From positions 1-64,000 of the forward strand of contig CANKAU010000004.1 in assembly GCA_947479915.1 (NCBI GenBank): 64,000 nt of DNA, read 5' to 3'. The stretch's first letter is position 1; each line of letters starts with the position of its first letter. The position numbers were made by a program, and so were the translations under genes. The stretch comes from Chloroflexota bacterium (GTDB lineage: Bacteria > Chloroflexota > Dehalococcoidia > UBA2979). Positions 15,674 through 24,207 of the stretch are shown here, piece by piece. Under the pieces are notes generated by a model. The model was not told where the DNA came from, did no database searches, and saw nothing but the letters and a program-made list of their open reading frames with translations.

Positions 15674-16630
15674 ATGCGCTGGATGCTGATCGCGATTGCA
15701 GTGCTCGGCTTCCTCGCGGTTGGCTGTGAGCGAGGTATGCCGTCGGGCAATCAGCCCGCGACGAGCGCCGAACCGTCGTCCGTCACGCCCGCGAGCATCA
15801 CGAGCAATCCGACCGGCCCCAGCTACCTACCGCAGCCGTCGGTGACGGCCCCGAGCGCCACCGCAAGCTCAAACACCCCGCCGCCGACAGGCAGGCCGGC
15901 GGTTCCGTCGGCAGAAGACCTGTGCGCGCGACCGGTGACACAAAGCCAGACTGGGGCCGTTCTGAGCATGTCTCCACCCGCCCCGCGGGGCGGTGAGACC
16001 GTCACAGTCATTGGCAGTGGCCTGGCCCCCGGCGATTACGGGGCGTCGATGGGAATCCCCAACTCGGACGGCGTCCTGTTCGCCGGCGTCCCGCTCGGGC
16101 ATGTCGGCATCAACGGCGCGCTTCGGGGCACGTTCGTCATGCCATCCGTGGCCCCGGGAACCTGCCTCCGGCTGATCGCTTACCCGGATCCGTCGGCGCC
16201 GATGCACCCCGCAGAGACGATCGCCGCGGCAACACCCTTCCTGTCGCGCCAGAATGCCGTCGTCCCAGGGCGGTGCGAGGACCTCCCCGATGCGCCGCTG
16301 AGAACAGGTGGGCACCGAGCTGAGATCAGCCCTCCGCCGTATCGTGTCGGCGAACCGATCACGGTCACCGCGAGCGGGCTGGGCAAAGCGATGCTGCAAT
16401 TCGCCTCGGGCGTCGGGATCCATTTCTCGGTGTACTTCGCGGAGCGATCCCAGGCGCCTCTGATCGATACGGACGCGACCGCCTGGGATCGGGACGGGAA
16501 CTTCTCGGCGACGTTCACTCCTCGAGGTGACCCGCGATTCAGCGGCCTGTGCATTGAGGTCGCCGTCATGCGGAACGTCGTCGCTGGCCCCGGCTCCACC
16601 TTCGGCGTCGCCCGCTTCACCTACCCCTAG
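15674..16630 (+). CDS. Lipoprotein with two Ig/TIG-like repeats
   Basis: Surface lipoprotein, function unknown. 318 residues: signal peptide with lipobox LAVGC, a Ser/Thr/Pro linker of about 70 residues, then two related domains. The first contains GGETVTVIGSGLAPGDY and ends MPSVAPGTCLRL; the second contains VGEPITVTASGLG and ends GLCIEVAV. The same domain pattern occurs once each in the lipoproteins at 48473 and 51693. GGAGG lies 10 bp before the ATG. Shared with the convergent purH by a terminator. Confidence 0.8.
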   Translation: MRWMLIAIAVLGFLAVGCERGMPSGNQPATSAEPSSVTPASITSNPTGPSYLPQPSVTAPSATASSNTPPPTGRPAVPSAEDLCARPVTQSQTGAVLSMSPPAPRGGETVTVIGSGLAPGDYGASMGIPNSDGVLFAGVPLGHVGINGALRGTFVMPSVAPGTCLRLIAYPDPSAPMHPAETIAAATPFLSRQNAVVPGRCEDLPDAPLRTGGHRAEISPPPYRVGEPITVTASGLGKAMLQFASGVGIHFSVYFAERSQAPLIDTDATAWDRDGNFSATFTPRGDPRFSGLCIEVAVMRNVVAGPGSTFGVARFTYP

Positions 16631-16652
16631 CCTCCTCGCCCCCCCCCGGGCA

Positions 16653-16678
16653 GAACGGGCGCCTCGCGGCGCCCGTTC
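16653..16678. terminator. Bidirectional terminator between lipoprotein and purH
   Basis: An 11-bp perfect stem GAACGGGCGCC with a TCGC loop, centred between two convergent genes (stops at 16630 and 16704). A run of nine to ten C lies just left of it (about 16638-16647). Confidence 0.7.
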
Positions 16679-16703
16679 GTGCATCCTCGTGCCGCCGCGC
16701 GGC

Positions 16704-18293
16704 CTAGTGCCGGAAGTGGCGGACGCCGGTGACGATGAGCGAGACGCCGAGGCGGTTCGCCGCGTCCACGGAGTCCTGGTCGCGGATCGAGCCGCCGGTG
16801 TGGGCGACCACGGTCACGCCCGCGCTCGCGCAGACCTCGACGGTGTCGGGGAACGGGATGAGCGCGTCGGTCGCGGCCACGGCGCCCTTCGCGCGCTCGC
16901 CGGCCTGCTCCTTGCACAGCTCGGCGCTGCCGACGCGGTTCGGCTGACCCGCGCCCATGCCGATGAGCACGCGGTCCTTCACGAAGGCGACCGCGTTGCT
17001 CTTCACGTGCTTGCAGATGATCCACGCGATGTTGAGGTCGGCCAGCTCGGCCGCGCTCGGCTGGCGCTCGCTGACCACGTCCCAGGTGTTGTCCTGCGAG
17101 ACGTCCGCGTTCTCCACCAGCATGCCGCCGCGCACGCCTCGGACCTCCACGCGGTCCGCGTGCGGGCTGCCGAGGGGCGCCGTGAGGATGCGCAGGTCGG
17201 CGGACTTCTTCTTGAGGTGCTCCAGCGCGTCCGGCTCGTAGCCCGGCGCGATCACGATCTCGTAGAACATCCGCGTGTCGCCGTCGGAAGGGCTGCGCAC
17301 CTGCCGCAGCGCGTCCGCGAAGGCGAAGTCCACGATGCGGTTCGTGGCGACAATGCCGCCGTACGCCGACACGAAGTCGCCCTCGCTCAGCGCGCGCTCG
17401 TAGAGGCCCGCGACGCCGTTCGGCTCCTCGCCCGCCGCGAAGCACGCGGGGTTGGTGTGCTTGATGATCGCGATCGCCGGCTCGTCGAAGTCCGCGACCA
17501 CGTTGTAGGCCGCGTCGGCGTCGAGGATGTTCACGTAGGACATCGCCTTGCCGTGGTGCTGCTCGAACGCGCCGATGCCCTCGACGGGCGTCTTCACGGA
17601 GTCGAGCGTGTAGAACGCGCCGCGCTGGTGCGGGTTCTCGCCGTAGCGGAGCTCCTCGCGGCGGGTCATGGCGACGGTGAGCTGCGCGGGGAAGATGTCA
17701 GCCTCCTCGCGCAGGTACTCGGCGATGTTCGTGTCGTAGTGCGCGACGTGCTGGAACGCCTTCGCCGCGTAGCGACGGCGCGTCGCCGCGTCGATGCCGC
17801 CCGGGTCGCCGTTCGCCGCGCGCAGCGCCGCGATCAGGTCGTCGTAGTCCGCAGGGTCGATGATCGGCAGCACCGCGCTGTGATTCTTCGCCGCCGCGCG
17901 GATCATCGCCGGCCCGCCGATGTCGATCTGCTCGATCGCCTCGGCGAACGTGGCGCCCCCGGCGACCGTCGCGACGAACGGGTACAGGTTCCCGGCGACG
18001 AGGTCGATGTTCGGCACGCCGTACTTCTCGGCGTCCGCCTCGTCGATGCCGCGGCGGTAGAGGATGCCGCCGTGAACCAGCGGGTGCAGCGTCTTCACGC
18101 GGCCGTTGAACATCTCCGGGCTGCCCGTGAGCTCGGCAACCTCGGTCACCGGGACGCCCGCGGCGCGCACGGCGGCGGCGGTGCCGCCGGTCGAGATGAT
18201 CTGCCAGCCCATCCCGTGCAGCGCCTGCGCGAGATCGCCGATGCCCTGCTTGTCGTACACCGCGAGCATCGCCCGCCGGATCGTGTCGGCCAT
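16704..18293 (-). CDS. purH: Bifunctional AICAR transformylase / IMP cyclohydrolase
   Basis: Last two steps of IMP synthesis. 529 residues: an N-terminal MGS-like cyclohydrolase domain with IISTGGTAAAVRAAGVPV and GRVKTLHPLVHGGIL (substrate site), and a C-terminal transformylase domain with ELRYGENPHQRGAFY, IKHTNPACFA and FVKDRVLIGMGAGQPNRV. The length is normal. ATG 18293 is chosen with GGAGA upstream over an in-frame extension of six codons. A terminator at 18313-18330 separates it from purM, so it probably has its own promoter. Confidence 0.97.
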   Translation of the reverse strand: MADTIRRAMLAVYDKQGIGDLAQALHGMGWQIISTGGTAAAVRAAGVPVTEVAELTGSPEMFNGRVKTLHPLVHGGILYRRGIDEADAEKYGVPNIDLVAGNLYPFVATVAGGATFAEAIEQIDIGGPAMIRAAAKNHSAVLPIIDPADYDDLIAALRAANGDPGGIDAATRRRYAAKAFQHVAHYDTNIAEYLREEADIFPAQLTVAMTRREELRYGENPHQRGAFYTLDSVKTPVEGIGAFEQHHGKAMSYVNILDADAAYNVVADFDEPAIAIIKHTNPACFAAGEEPNGVAGLYERALSEGDFVSAYGGIVATNRIVDFAFADALRQVRSPSDGDTRMFYEIVIAPGYEPDALEHLKKKSADLRILTAPLGSPHADRVEVRGVRGGMLVENADVSQDNTWDVVSERQPSAAELADLNIAWIICKHVKSNAVAFVKDRVLIGMGAGQPNRVGSAELCKEQAGERAKGAVAATDALIPFPDTVEVCASAGVTVVAHTGGSIRDQDSVDAANRLGVSLIVTGVRHFRH

Positions 18294-18312
18294 TGCCGTC
18301 TCCAAGCACAAA

Positions 18313-18330
18313 CCCGCCGTCTCAGGCGGG
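18313..18330 (-). terminator. Intrinsic terminator between purM and purH
   Basis: Minus-strand CCCGCC-TGAGAC-GGCGGG followed by TTTGTGCTT. It is 105 bp past the purM stop and 20 bp before the purH start. It may alternatively act as an attenuator for purH. Confidence 0.6.
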
Positions 18331-18434
18331 CGCTCTGTGTTCTGTTCGGTCAGCGTCGAGGCCCGAAGGTCTGCCCTCGAAGCCCGAAGGTCCGCGCGGC
18401 CGGCGCGGGTATCCCGCGCGTCGAGGCCGCCGAA

Positions 18435-19544
18435 CTACGTACCGGGCACTCCGCGCACCACACCGCCGGTGCCGCGCGCGACCACCTCGCCGATGCGCCA
18501 CGAGCCGGGCAGTGCGGCGAGCGTGGCGTCGAGGTCGCCCGGCGCGACGGCGACGATCATGCCGACGCCCATGTTGAACGTGCGGAACATCTCCGCCGGG
18601 TCCACGTTGCCCTCGTGCTGGATCAGCTGGAACAGCCCGGGGATCGTCCACGAGGCGGTGTCCACCTGCGCGGCGAGGTGATCCGGGAACGGCCGGCCGA
18701 GGTTGCCCGGGATGCCGCCGCCGGTGATGTGCGCCAGCGCCTTCAGGGTCGGCATGAGCGGCTTCAGCGCCGGATAGAACGACTCGTGGACGCGCAGCAG
18801 CGCCTCGCCCAGCGTGACGCCGCCCAGCTCCACGGGGCGCTCGCCCAGCACCAGGCGCTCCACGCCCTCGCGCGCGGCGCGGGCGGCGGCGGTCTCGTCG
18901 CGCGCACCCTTGCCGAGGCCCCAGATCGCGCGCACCAGCGAGTAGCCGTTGGTCTGCAGGCCGCTGGAGGGCAGCGCAACCAGCGCGTCGCCTTCGGCCA
19001 GCCGGGAGCCGTCGATGATCCCGTCGCGCTCGACCACGCCGACGATGAACCCGGCGAGATCGAAGTCGCCGCTGCGGTAGATGTCCGGCATGTCGGCCGT
19101 CTCGCCGCCCAGCAGCGCGATCCCCTGCGCCTCGCACGCCGCGCCGATGCCCGCGACGATCTCGACGCGCTGCTCCTGCGGCAGGTCGGCGGTCGCGAGG
19201 TAGTCGAGGAAGAACAGCGGCTCGGCGCCCACGGTGATCAAGTCGTTGACGTTGTTGTTCACCACGTCGCGCCCGGTGCCCTCGAACTGGCCGAGGGTGG
19301 CGGCGATCAGCACCTTCGTGCCCACGCCGTCCGTCGCGCCCACCAGCACGGGGTCGCGGTAGCCCTTGTCGCCCAGCGCGAAGAGGCCGGCGAAGCCGCC
19401 GCCCATGCGCAGCACCTCCGGCCCGTGCGTGCCTCGACCGATCGCGCCGAAGCGGCGCGCCGTCGCGTCACCCGCGTCGATGTCGACCCCGGCGTCGGCG
19501 TAGGAGATGGAGCGTCGAGGCTGCTCGGACGGCGGCTGAGTCAT
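18435..19544 (-). CDS. purM: Phosphoribosylformylglycinamidine cyclo-ligase
   Basis: Makes AIR from FGAM with ATP. 369 residues. Family motifs: SYADAGVDIDAGDA at the N-terminus, VLVGATDGVGTKVLIA (nucleotide site) near residue 65, GAEPLFFLDYLA, and TGGGIPGNLGRPFPD near residue 265. ATG 19544 begins MTQPPSEQP; a longer frame start lacks support. It lies downstream of purF with one lipoprotein gene between, all leftward. Confidence 0.96.
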   Translation of the reverse strand: MTQPPSEQPRRSISYADAGVDIDAGDATARRFGAIGRGTHGPEVLRMGGGFAGLFALGDKGYRDPVLVGATDGVGTKVLIAATLGQFEGTGRDVVNNNVNDLITVGAEPLFFLDYLATADLPQEQRVEIVAGIGAACEAQGIALLGGETADMPDIYRSGDFDLAGFIVGVVERDGIIDGSRLAEGDALVALPSSGLQTNGYSLVRAIWGLGKGARDETAAARAAREGVERLVLGERPVELGGVTLGEALLRVHESFYPALKPLMPTLKALAHITGGGIPGNLGRPFPDHLAAQVDTASWTIPGLFQLIQHEGNVDPAEMFRTFNMGVGMIVAVAPGDLDATLAALPGSWRIGEVVARGTGGVVRGVPGT

Positions 19545-19619
19545 CGGTGGCCACTCACGTCGACGGGGAGGTGTCGCGAGGGACACAGGGTACCGCGCGA
19601 GGGCGTTAGGTGCGTGGGG

Positions 19620-20429
19620 TCAGGGAGGGGGCGGGACAAGGTAGGTGGCGTGGTACCGCTGCTCCAAGACTTCCGGCAGTTCCCACTGATCGCCAATGCC
19701 GCAGATCCCTCTGATGTCATGGAAGAAAGTGATCGCGGATTCGTTTACCCACAGCCAGGATCCGGGCTCGACCATTCCGCCACCAAGTGAATTCAAGAAG
19801 AACAGCCAGTAGTGGCCGCCGGCAGTCGAAGCGCCCACGGAGGCCATCCAGAGAAACCGTGGTTCTGCGGCGAGCCCGTAGGCGAGGCTCTTCAGCGTCG
19901 CTCCGCGACGCGCAGGTGGGCTCCCTGCTGGATCGATCCGGATCACGTCGCCTCCGCAGCCGGATTGCGTCCTGATGAATCGAACCGGCGTCCCGCTTGG
20001 AACACCCGGCGGGCACAGCAAAGCACCTTGATTGGGAACACTCTCGCAAGGACCGGTACTCGTACCACCTTCTAGAAACGGCTCAAGCGCAGCGGAGTCC
20101 CCCGTCACCATCGCGGCGACGATCGCATCGAGATGCGGCACACCGGTCTTCGGCGGGACGTCCCACGCCCGCACAGCCTTCGGTGTGCTGGCGACGGGCG
20201 TCGCGGTTGCGGAAGCCACGCTTGGCGCAACTCTGGCGGGAACTGCGGGGAGCGTTGCCGTGGGCGTCTTGACGGGTTCGGAGGTGGGTGATGCAGCACT
20301 CGGCGGTGTGGAGGGCGCCGACAGCACAGCGGGCGTTCCCGTGGGGCTCGGCGTCTGCGGGGGGTGATCGACCGACGCACCGCACGCGGTGGTCAGCAGG
20401 ACGAGCGCGGCGAGAACCAGCCCTCGCAT
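19620..20429 (-). CDS. Lipoprotein of the CPxG-GTPV family
   Basis: Unknown function. 269 residues: signal peptide with lipobox TTAC, a long Thr/Pro/Ser/Ala linker to about residue 90, then a domain starting VPHLDAIVAAMVTGDSAAL. It has a Cys pair in TGPCES and LLCPPGVPSGTPVRF, another Cys in SGCGGDVIRIDP, and a C-terminal WELPEVL region. The same order of motifs is found at 50291-50998 and 51001-51693. It separates purF from purM, an odd place for an envelope protein. Confidence 0.78.
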   Translation of the reverse strand: MRGLVLAALVLLTTACGASVDHPPQTPSPTGTPAVLSAPSTPPSAASPTSEPVKTPTATLPAVPARVAPSVASATATPVASTPKAVRAWDVPPKTGVPHLDAIVAAMVTGDSAALEPFLEGGTSTGPCESVPNQGALLCPPGVPSGTPVRFIRTQSGCGGDVIRIDPAGSPPARRGATLKSLAYGLAAEPRFLWMASVGASTAGGHYWLFFLNSLGGGMVEPGSWLWVNESAITFFHDIRGICGIGDQWELPEVLEQRYHATYLVPPPP

Positions 20430-20438
20430 GGCGAAAGG

Positions 20439-21911
20439 CTAGGCCGTGGTGACGACGGGGGACTCGGTCGTGACCTCTGCGCCCTCGTTGCGGGTGGTGT
20501 CGAGGGCGAACTTGTCGAACTGCAGCGGCACGGCGGCCGGGTACTGGCCCGTGAAGCACGCCGTGCACTGGTTGCCCGCGACCTGCCCGGTGGCCGCCAC
20601 GGTGCCCTCGATCGACAGGTAGCCGAGGCTGTCCGCGCCGATGTGGTCGCGGATCTCGGGCACGCTCTCGTTCGCGGCGATCAGCTCGCCACGCGTCGCC
20701 ATGTCCACGCCGTAGAAGCAGGGGTGCGTGATCGGCGGCGAGGTGATGCGCATGTGCACCTCCGTCGCGCCGGCGCGGCGGAGCATCTCGACCACGCGCG
20801 GGGTCGTGGTGCCTCGGACGATCGAGTCGTCAACGACGATCACACGCTTGCCCTGGAGCACCTCGCGCAGGGGGTTGAACTTCAGGCGCACGCCGCGCTC
20901 ACGGAGGCGCTGATCGGGCTGGATGAAGGTGCGGCCCACGTAGCGGTTCTTCACCAGACCCTCGGCGTACGGGATGCCAGAGGCCTGCGCGTAGCCGATC
21001 GCCGCTGCCGTCGCCGAGTCCGGCACGCCGATGACGATGTCCGCTTCCACTGGGTGCTCCTCGGCCAGCTTCGCGCCCATGCGCATGCGGACCGGGTGGA
21101 GCAACTCCCCGCCGAGGCGGGAGTCCGGGCGGGCGAAGTAGATGAACTCGAAGAGGCAGAGCGCCTGCGACTGGCCCTCCGCCATGGGCACCGTCTCGCC
21201 CATGGGGTACGAGGAGTGCATGCCCTCCGCGTCGATGCGGACGACCTCGCCCGGCTGGACCTCGCGCACGAAGTCCGCGCCCAGGTGGTCGAGCGCACAG
21301 GTCTCGGAGGCGAACACCCAGCCGTGGCCGTTGAGGCGGCCGATGCACAGCGGGCGGATGCCCAGCGGGTCGCGCACGCCGAACAGCGCGTCCTTGGTCA
21401 GGATGGTGAGGGAGTAGGCGCCGTTGGCGCGCCGCATCAGCGTCGCGAAGCGCTCGTCCCACGTCTCGCCAGGCGTCTCCACCAGCAGCCGGCCGAGGAC
21501 CTCGGTGTCCGTGGTCGTCTCGAACTGGACGCCGAGGGCGTCGAGGTCACCGCGCATCACGTCCGCGTTGACCACGTTGCCGTTGTGCGCGATCGCCAGC
21601 TCGCCGTGCGCGCCGCGCACCACGAAGGGCTGCGCGTTGCACTGCACGGAGGCGCCGGTGGTGGAATAGCGGGTGTGGCCGATGGCCGCGAAGCCGGGGA
21701 GGGTGGAGAGCGTCTCCTCCATGAACACCTGGGACACAAGGCCCATCTCGGCGTACAGGTGGATGCGCTTGCCATCAGTGGTGGCGATGCCGGCGGACTC
21801 TTGTCCGCGGTGCTGAAGAGCATGAAGGCCGAAGAAGGTAAGCCGAGCGACGTCTTCGCCAGGGGCGTAGACGCCGAACACGCCGCACTTTTCACCGAGG
21901 TGGTCGAGCAA
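20439..21911 (-). CDS. purF: Amidophosphoribosyltransferase
   Basis: First committed step of purine synthesis: PRPP plus glutamine to phosphoribosylamine. 490 residues. The Ntn glutaminase nucleophile Cys9 follows a short propeptide (MLDHLGEKCGVFG). The PRPP motif VIVVDDSIVRGTT is near residue 355. Four cysteines fit the [4Fe-4S] type of Bacillus PurF: SETCAL, THPCFYG and GNQCTACFTGQYP. The only usable start is TTG 21911, an unusual codon with a weak upstream site. It leads a leftward run with a lipoprotein and purM. Confidence 0.95.
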   Translation of the reverse strand: MLDHLGEKCGVFGVYAPGEDVARLTFFGLHALQHRGQESAGIATTDGKRIHLYAEMGLVSQVFMEETLSTLPGFAAIGHTRYSTTGASVQCNAQPFVVRGAHGELAIAHNGNVVNADVMRGDLDALGVQFETTTDTEVLGRLLVETPGETWDERFATLMRRANGAYSLTILTKDALFGVRDPLGIRPLCIGRLNGHGWVFASETCALDHLGADFVREVQPGEVVRIDAEGMHSSYPMGETVPMAEGQSQALCLFEFIYFARPDSRLGGELLHPVRMRMGAKLAEEHPVEADIVIGVPDSATAAAIGYAQASGIPYAEGLVKNRYVGRTFIQPDQRLRERGVRLKFNPLREVLQGKRVIVVDDSIVRGTTTPRVVEMLRRAGATEVHMRITSPPITHPCFYGVDMATRGELIAANESVPEIRDHIGADSLGYLSIEGTVAATGQVAGNQCTACFTGQYPAAVPLQFDKFALDTTRNEGAEVTTESPVVTTA

Positions 21912-21966
21912 CCAGCACCTGCTCCCACGCCCGTCAAGAACCGGAGTGTACCACGCTGAAACGACC

Positions 21967-21993
21967 GAGCCGGGGCTTGTTACGCCCCGGCTC
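21967..21993 (-). terminator. Terminator after the MerR-type gene
   Basis: A 10-bp stem (GAGCCGGGGC with its complement) and 7-nt loop between the end of the MerR/Cys-tail region (22023) and purF. The right arm is followed by TTTGAT on the plus strand and by GGTCGTTT on the minus strand. Confidence 0.65.
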
Positions 21994-22022
21994 TTTGATA
22001 TCGCGCGTTTCTGCGTTAGCCG

Positions 22023-22172
22023 CTAGCAGCAGCCCTCGGACGAGTCGCAGCAGCCCGGTTCGCAGTCGCAGTCACACGGGGCCGCAGCAGCCGCCAGCGG
22101 GATCGCACCGGCCGGCAGCCCCTGCGCGGGTCGCACCATCGTCAGCAGGATCATCGGACACTCCATCCTCAT
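22023..22172 (-). CDS. Cys-rich out-of-frame tail of the MerR-type regulator
   Basis: A 49-codon frame overlapping the last 100 bp of the MerR gene. It reads MRMECPMILL and ends CDCDCEPGCCDSSEGCC. Its codons carry the strong G/C third-position bias of the window, whereas the MerR frame over the same bases does not. A Cys-Pro-[Ile/Leu/Met]-Ile motif is part of the metal-binding loop of MerR, CueR and ZntR. I therefore read it as the true C-terminus, joined by a frameshift near 22175, rather than as an independent gene; a separate small metal-binding protein is possible. Confidence 0.55.
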   Translation of the reverse strand: MRMECPMILLTMVRPAQGLPAGAIPLAAAAAPCDCDCEPGCCDSSEGCC

Positions 22173-22545
22173 CGCACATGTTGAACGCACCCGCCCCGCT
22201 CCGCAGCGCCCGCTCCACCCGGGCGAGCTCGGCGTCGAGGTGATCAAGCTCGGCCCGGGCGCTCGCAACTTCCGCGCGGCGTGCTTGGAGGCGGGGCAGC
22301 AGGTCCGTGGCCATGTCGTCGCACCGACCGTCGGCGCACGTGCTGGCCAGTCGCCCTGCCTCGTGAAGGTCGATGCCGAGCGAGCGGAGCGAGACGAGCA
22401 CCCGCAGGCGGCACAGATCCGCCTCCACGTACTCGCGGTAGCCCGCCGCCGTGCGCGGTGGCTCCGGCAGCACGCCCTCCGCCTCGTAGAAGCGGACGGC
22501 ACTCGCCGTCACCCCAGCACGCCGTGCGACCTCGGAGACCTTCAT
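22072..22545 (-). CDS. MerR-family metal-responsive regulator (apparent frameshift)
   Basis: Dimeric transcription factor that twists its promoter when bound to metal. The N-terminal winged helix-turn-helix MKVSEVARRAGVTASAVRFY is typical, followed by the TAAGYREYVEADLCRLRVL wing and a long dimer helix (about 80-125). As written, 157 residues end with GRCDPAGGCCGPV in codons unlike the rest. The metal loop CPMI and the Cys-rich tail continue in the overlapping frame 22023-22172. Operator and promoter are at 22552-22582. No transporter or reductase target lies next to it. Confidence 0.82.
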   Translation of the reverse strand: MKVSEVARRAGVTASAVRFYEAEGVLPEPPRTAAGYREYVEADLCRLRVLVSLRSLGIDLHEAGRLASTCADGRCDDMATDLLPRLQARRAEVASARAELDHLDAELARVERALRSGAGAFNMCDEDGVSDDPADDGATRAGAAGRCDPAGGCCGPV

Positions 22546-22551
22546 GGGACG

Positions 22552-22582
22552 ACCCTAGACCTTCAACTAACTGGAAGGTCAA
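22552..22582 (-). promoter_or_regulatory. MerR-type promoter and operator, probably leaderless
   Basis: Minus strand: TTGACC (22582-22577) and TAGGGT (22557-22552) are 19 bp apart, the long spacing typical of MerR-controlled promoters. The spacer holds the dyad ACCTTC-N9-GAAGGT (22579-22559), close to the CueR/ZntR half-sites. The ATG at 22545 is only 7 bp after the -10 box, so the transcript would begin at or next to the start codon. Autoregulation is inferred. Confidence 0.68.
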
Positions 22583-22639
22583 GCGTACCTCGCGCGCGTC
22601 GAGGGCGAGCGGCCCCAGCAACCTCGAGGTATGAGCGAG

Positions 22640-22910
22640 GGGCGGCCCATCCCCCTGCCCCCTTCCCGGCGCGGGACGGGGATGACTTGCGAGGGCTTCG
22701 CCCTCGCGCTCCCGACCGGCCCGCAGGGCCTGAGCCATGTACCTTCCGCGACGGCGCGCCAACACGCTCATCGGCGGCGTCCCATGTCCGAGGTCCGAGG
22801 TCCGGCGTCCGAGATCCGAGATCCGAGATCCGAGATCCGGGATCCTCAAAGGGCGAAGCCCTTTGAATCTCAACCCCTCCCGCGCCGGGAGGGGCAGGGG
22901 TGGGCCGCCC
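22640..22910. repeat. Dispersed GC-rich intergenic repeat, copy B (inverted pair) with heptamer tract
   Basis: Fills most of gene-free 22583-22969. The left arm (22640-22680) begins GGGCGGCCCAT and is the inverse of the right arm (22846-22910), which has CAAAGGGC-GAA-GCCCTTTG, a CCCCTCCC/GGGAGGGG stem and CAGGGGTGGGCCGCCC. Between them are another hairpin (GAGGGCTTCGCCCTC) and about eight tandem copies of a heptamer (GAGATCC/GAGGTCC) at 22786-22845. Confidence 0.8.
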
Positions 22911-22969
22911 CTCTCGGATCCACAAGCCGACTACCGAGGACGACGCTGCTCCCCCGCTCCGCCGCGAGG

Positions 22970-23368
22970 CTACGCGCGCAGCAGCTTGGCATGCTCGATC
23001 TTGGTGCAGCGATCCATGACCACATCGAGGCCCGCGGCGCGGGCGGCGGCGGCGGCCTCCTCGTTCACGATCTCCAGCTGCATCCAGACCGCCTTCGCGT
23101 GCGCGGCAATGGCGTCCTCGACGACCGGGGGCACATCCGCTGGCCGCCGGAAGATGTCGACGATGTCGACCGCCTCGGGCAGGTCGCGCACGGAGTCGTA
23201 GACCGGCATCCCGAAGATCTCCTCCTCCGTCGGGTTCACGAGGTAGACCGTGTACCCGGCGTCGATGAGGTACTTCGCGACCTCGTTGGAAGCGCGGTCG
23301 GGGCGAGACGAGACGCCGACCACGGCGATGGTCTTCGCGTCGCGCATGAGTTCCAGGCTGTGTTCCAC
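22970..23368 (-). CDS. CoA-binding domain protein (YccU-like)
   Basis: Rossmann-fold protein of the CoA-binding YccU group, function unknown. 132 residues from GTG 23368: VEHSLELMRDAKTIAVVGVS, then KYLIDAGYTVYLVNPTEEE and FRRPADVPPVVEDAI, ending CTKIEHAKLLRA. The start is chosen because GGAGG lies 6 nt before it; GTG 23407 would add 13 residues. Length and motifs match full-size members. Confidence 0.82.
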   Translation of the reverse strand: MEHSLELMRDAKTIAVVGVSSRPDRASNEVAKYLIDAGYTVYLVNPTEEEIFGMPVYDSVRDLPEAVDIVDIFRRPADVPPVVEDAIAAHAKAVWMQLEIVNEEAAAAARAAGLDVVMDRCTKIEHAKLLRA

Positions 23369-23425
23369 GGCGGCCTCCGGTGCGGATCTCTCGATCCATC
23401 GTCGCACCGAGGGGAAGGCGTCGCG

Positions 23426-24055
23426 CTAGCGGTCGTCCTCGAGGTCGTCGTCCTCGAGCGCCCAGTCGGGGAGCGTCGTGGGCGTGAACGGCGCACCGGA
23501 CATCTCCGCGAGCGCGGCGCCGAGGTCGTTCGCACGGTCCAGCGCCTCCTCGGCGAGGGGGCGCGCGGCCACCGTGACGGCCACCGCGAGCACGCGGTCG
23601 TTGTCCTTCACCACACGCACTTCCCAGTGCACCACGTCCTGCAGGTCGCCCCCGCGGAGTTCGTCCTCGAAGTCCCCGCTGACCTCGATGCGCTTGATGC
23701 GTGGGAACGGCACGAGCTCCTGGGTGCCGAGCCCGAGGCCGAGGAAGCCCTGCTGCCAGCGGCACGTCCCCTTCGGGCGCTCCATCAGGAACGCACTCCC
23801 GGCGACCTGGTACACGAAGCCCAGCATGGCCGTGGGCCCCGCGACGATCGCGAAGAGCAGCAGCAGCATCAGTACCCACAGCGGCAGGCTGTTCATGAAC
23901 ACGACCAGCACCCACACCGCCGCGATCGCCAGCGCTGCCTGCACGATCGGCCCGACGAGGTCGCGCCGCGAGGGCCGGATCGCGATCGTGTCCGGGGTGA
24001 TCGAGGCATACGCGCGGTGCACGGGGATCGTCCGGGGGCTGCCGGTCGTGGTCAT
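23426..24055 (-). CDS. Membrane-anchored hypothetical protein
   Basis: 209 residues, not recognised. Two adjacent hydrophobic helices (about 45-90, QAALAIAAVWVLVVFM and WVLMLLLLFAIVAGP) are followed by a roughly 110-residue cytosolic domain with RIKRIEVSGDFEDEL and WEVRVVKDNDRVLAVAVTV, which could be a PH-like strand region. It ends in an acidic tail (ALEDDDLEDDR). ATG 24055 is chosen over an upstream extension. The divergent Trm112 gene is 150 bp away. Confidence 0.72.
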   Translation of the reverse strand: MTTTGSPRTIPVHRAYASITPDTIAIRPSRRDLVGPIVQAALAIAAVWVLVVFMNSLPLWVLMLLLLFAIVAGPTAMLGFVYQVAGSAFLMERPKGTCRWQQGFLGLGLGTQELVPFPRIKRIEVSGDFEDELRGGDLQDVVHWEVRVVKDNDRVLAVAVTVAARPLAEEALDRANDLGAALAEMSGAPFTPTTLPDWALEDDDLEDDR

Positions 24056-24207
24056 CGGGACGCCTCGAGAGTGGTGCGCTGGGTGCACAGGCGATCGTAG
24101 AGCGCGTGACGCCTCGGCGTCCCGCGACGGCACCTGCAATGGAGAACGCGCGCTCGCCCTCGCGCGCGCCGGACGACGAGGGCTATCATCGAGGCACTGG
24201 AGGCCTC

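Noticed and set aside
22786..22845. Short tandem repeat considered as CRISPR
   Set aside because: Units are 7 bp with no spacers and no cas genes nearby.
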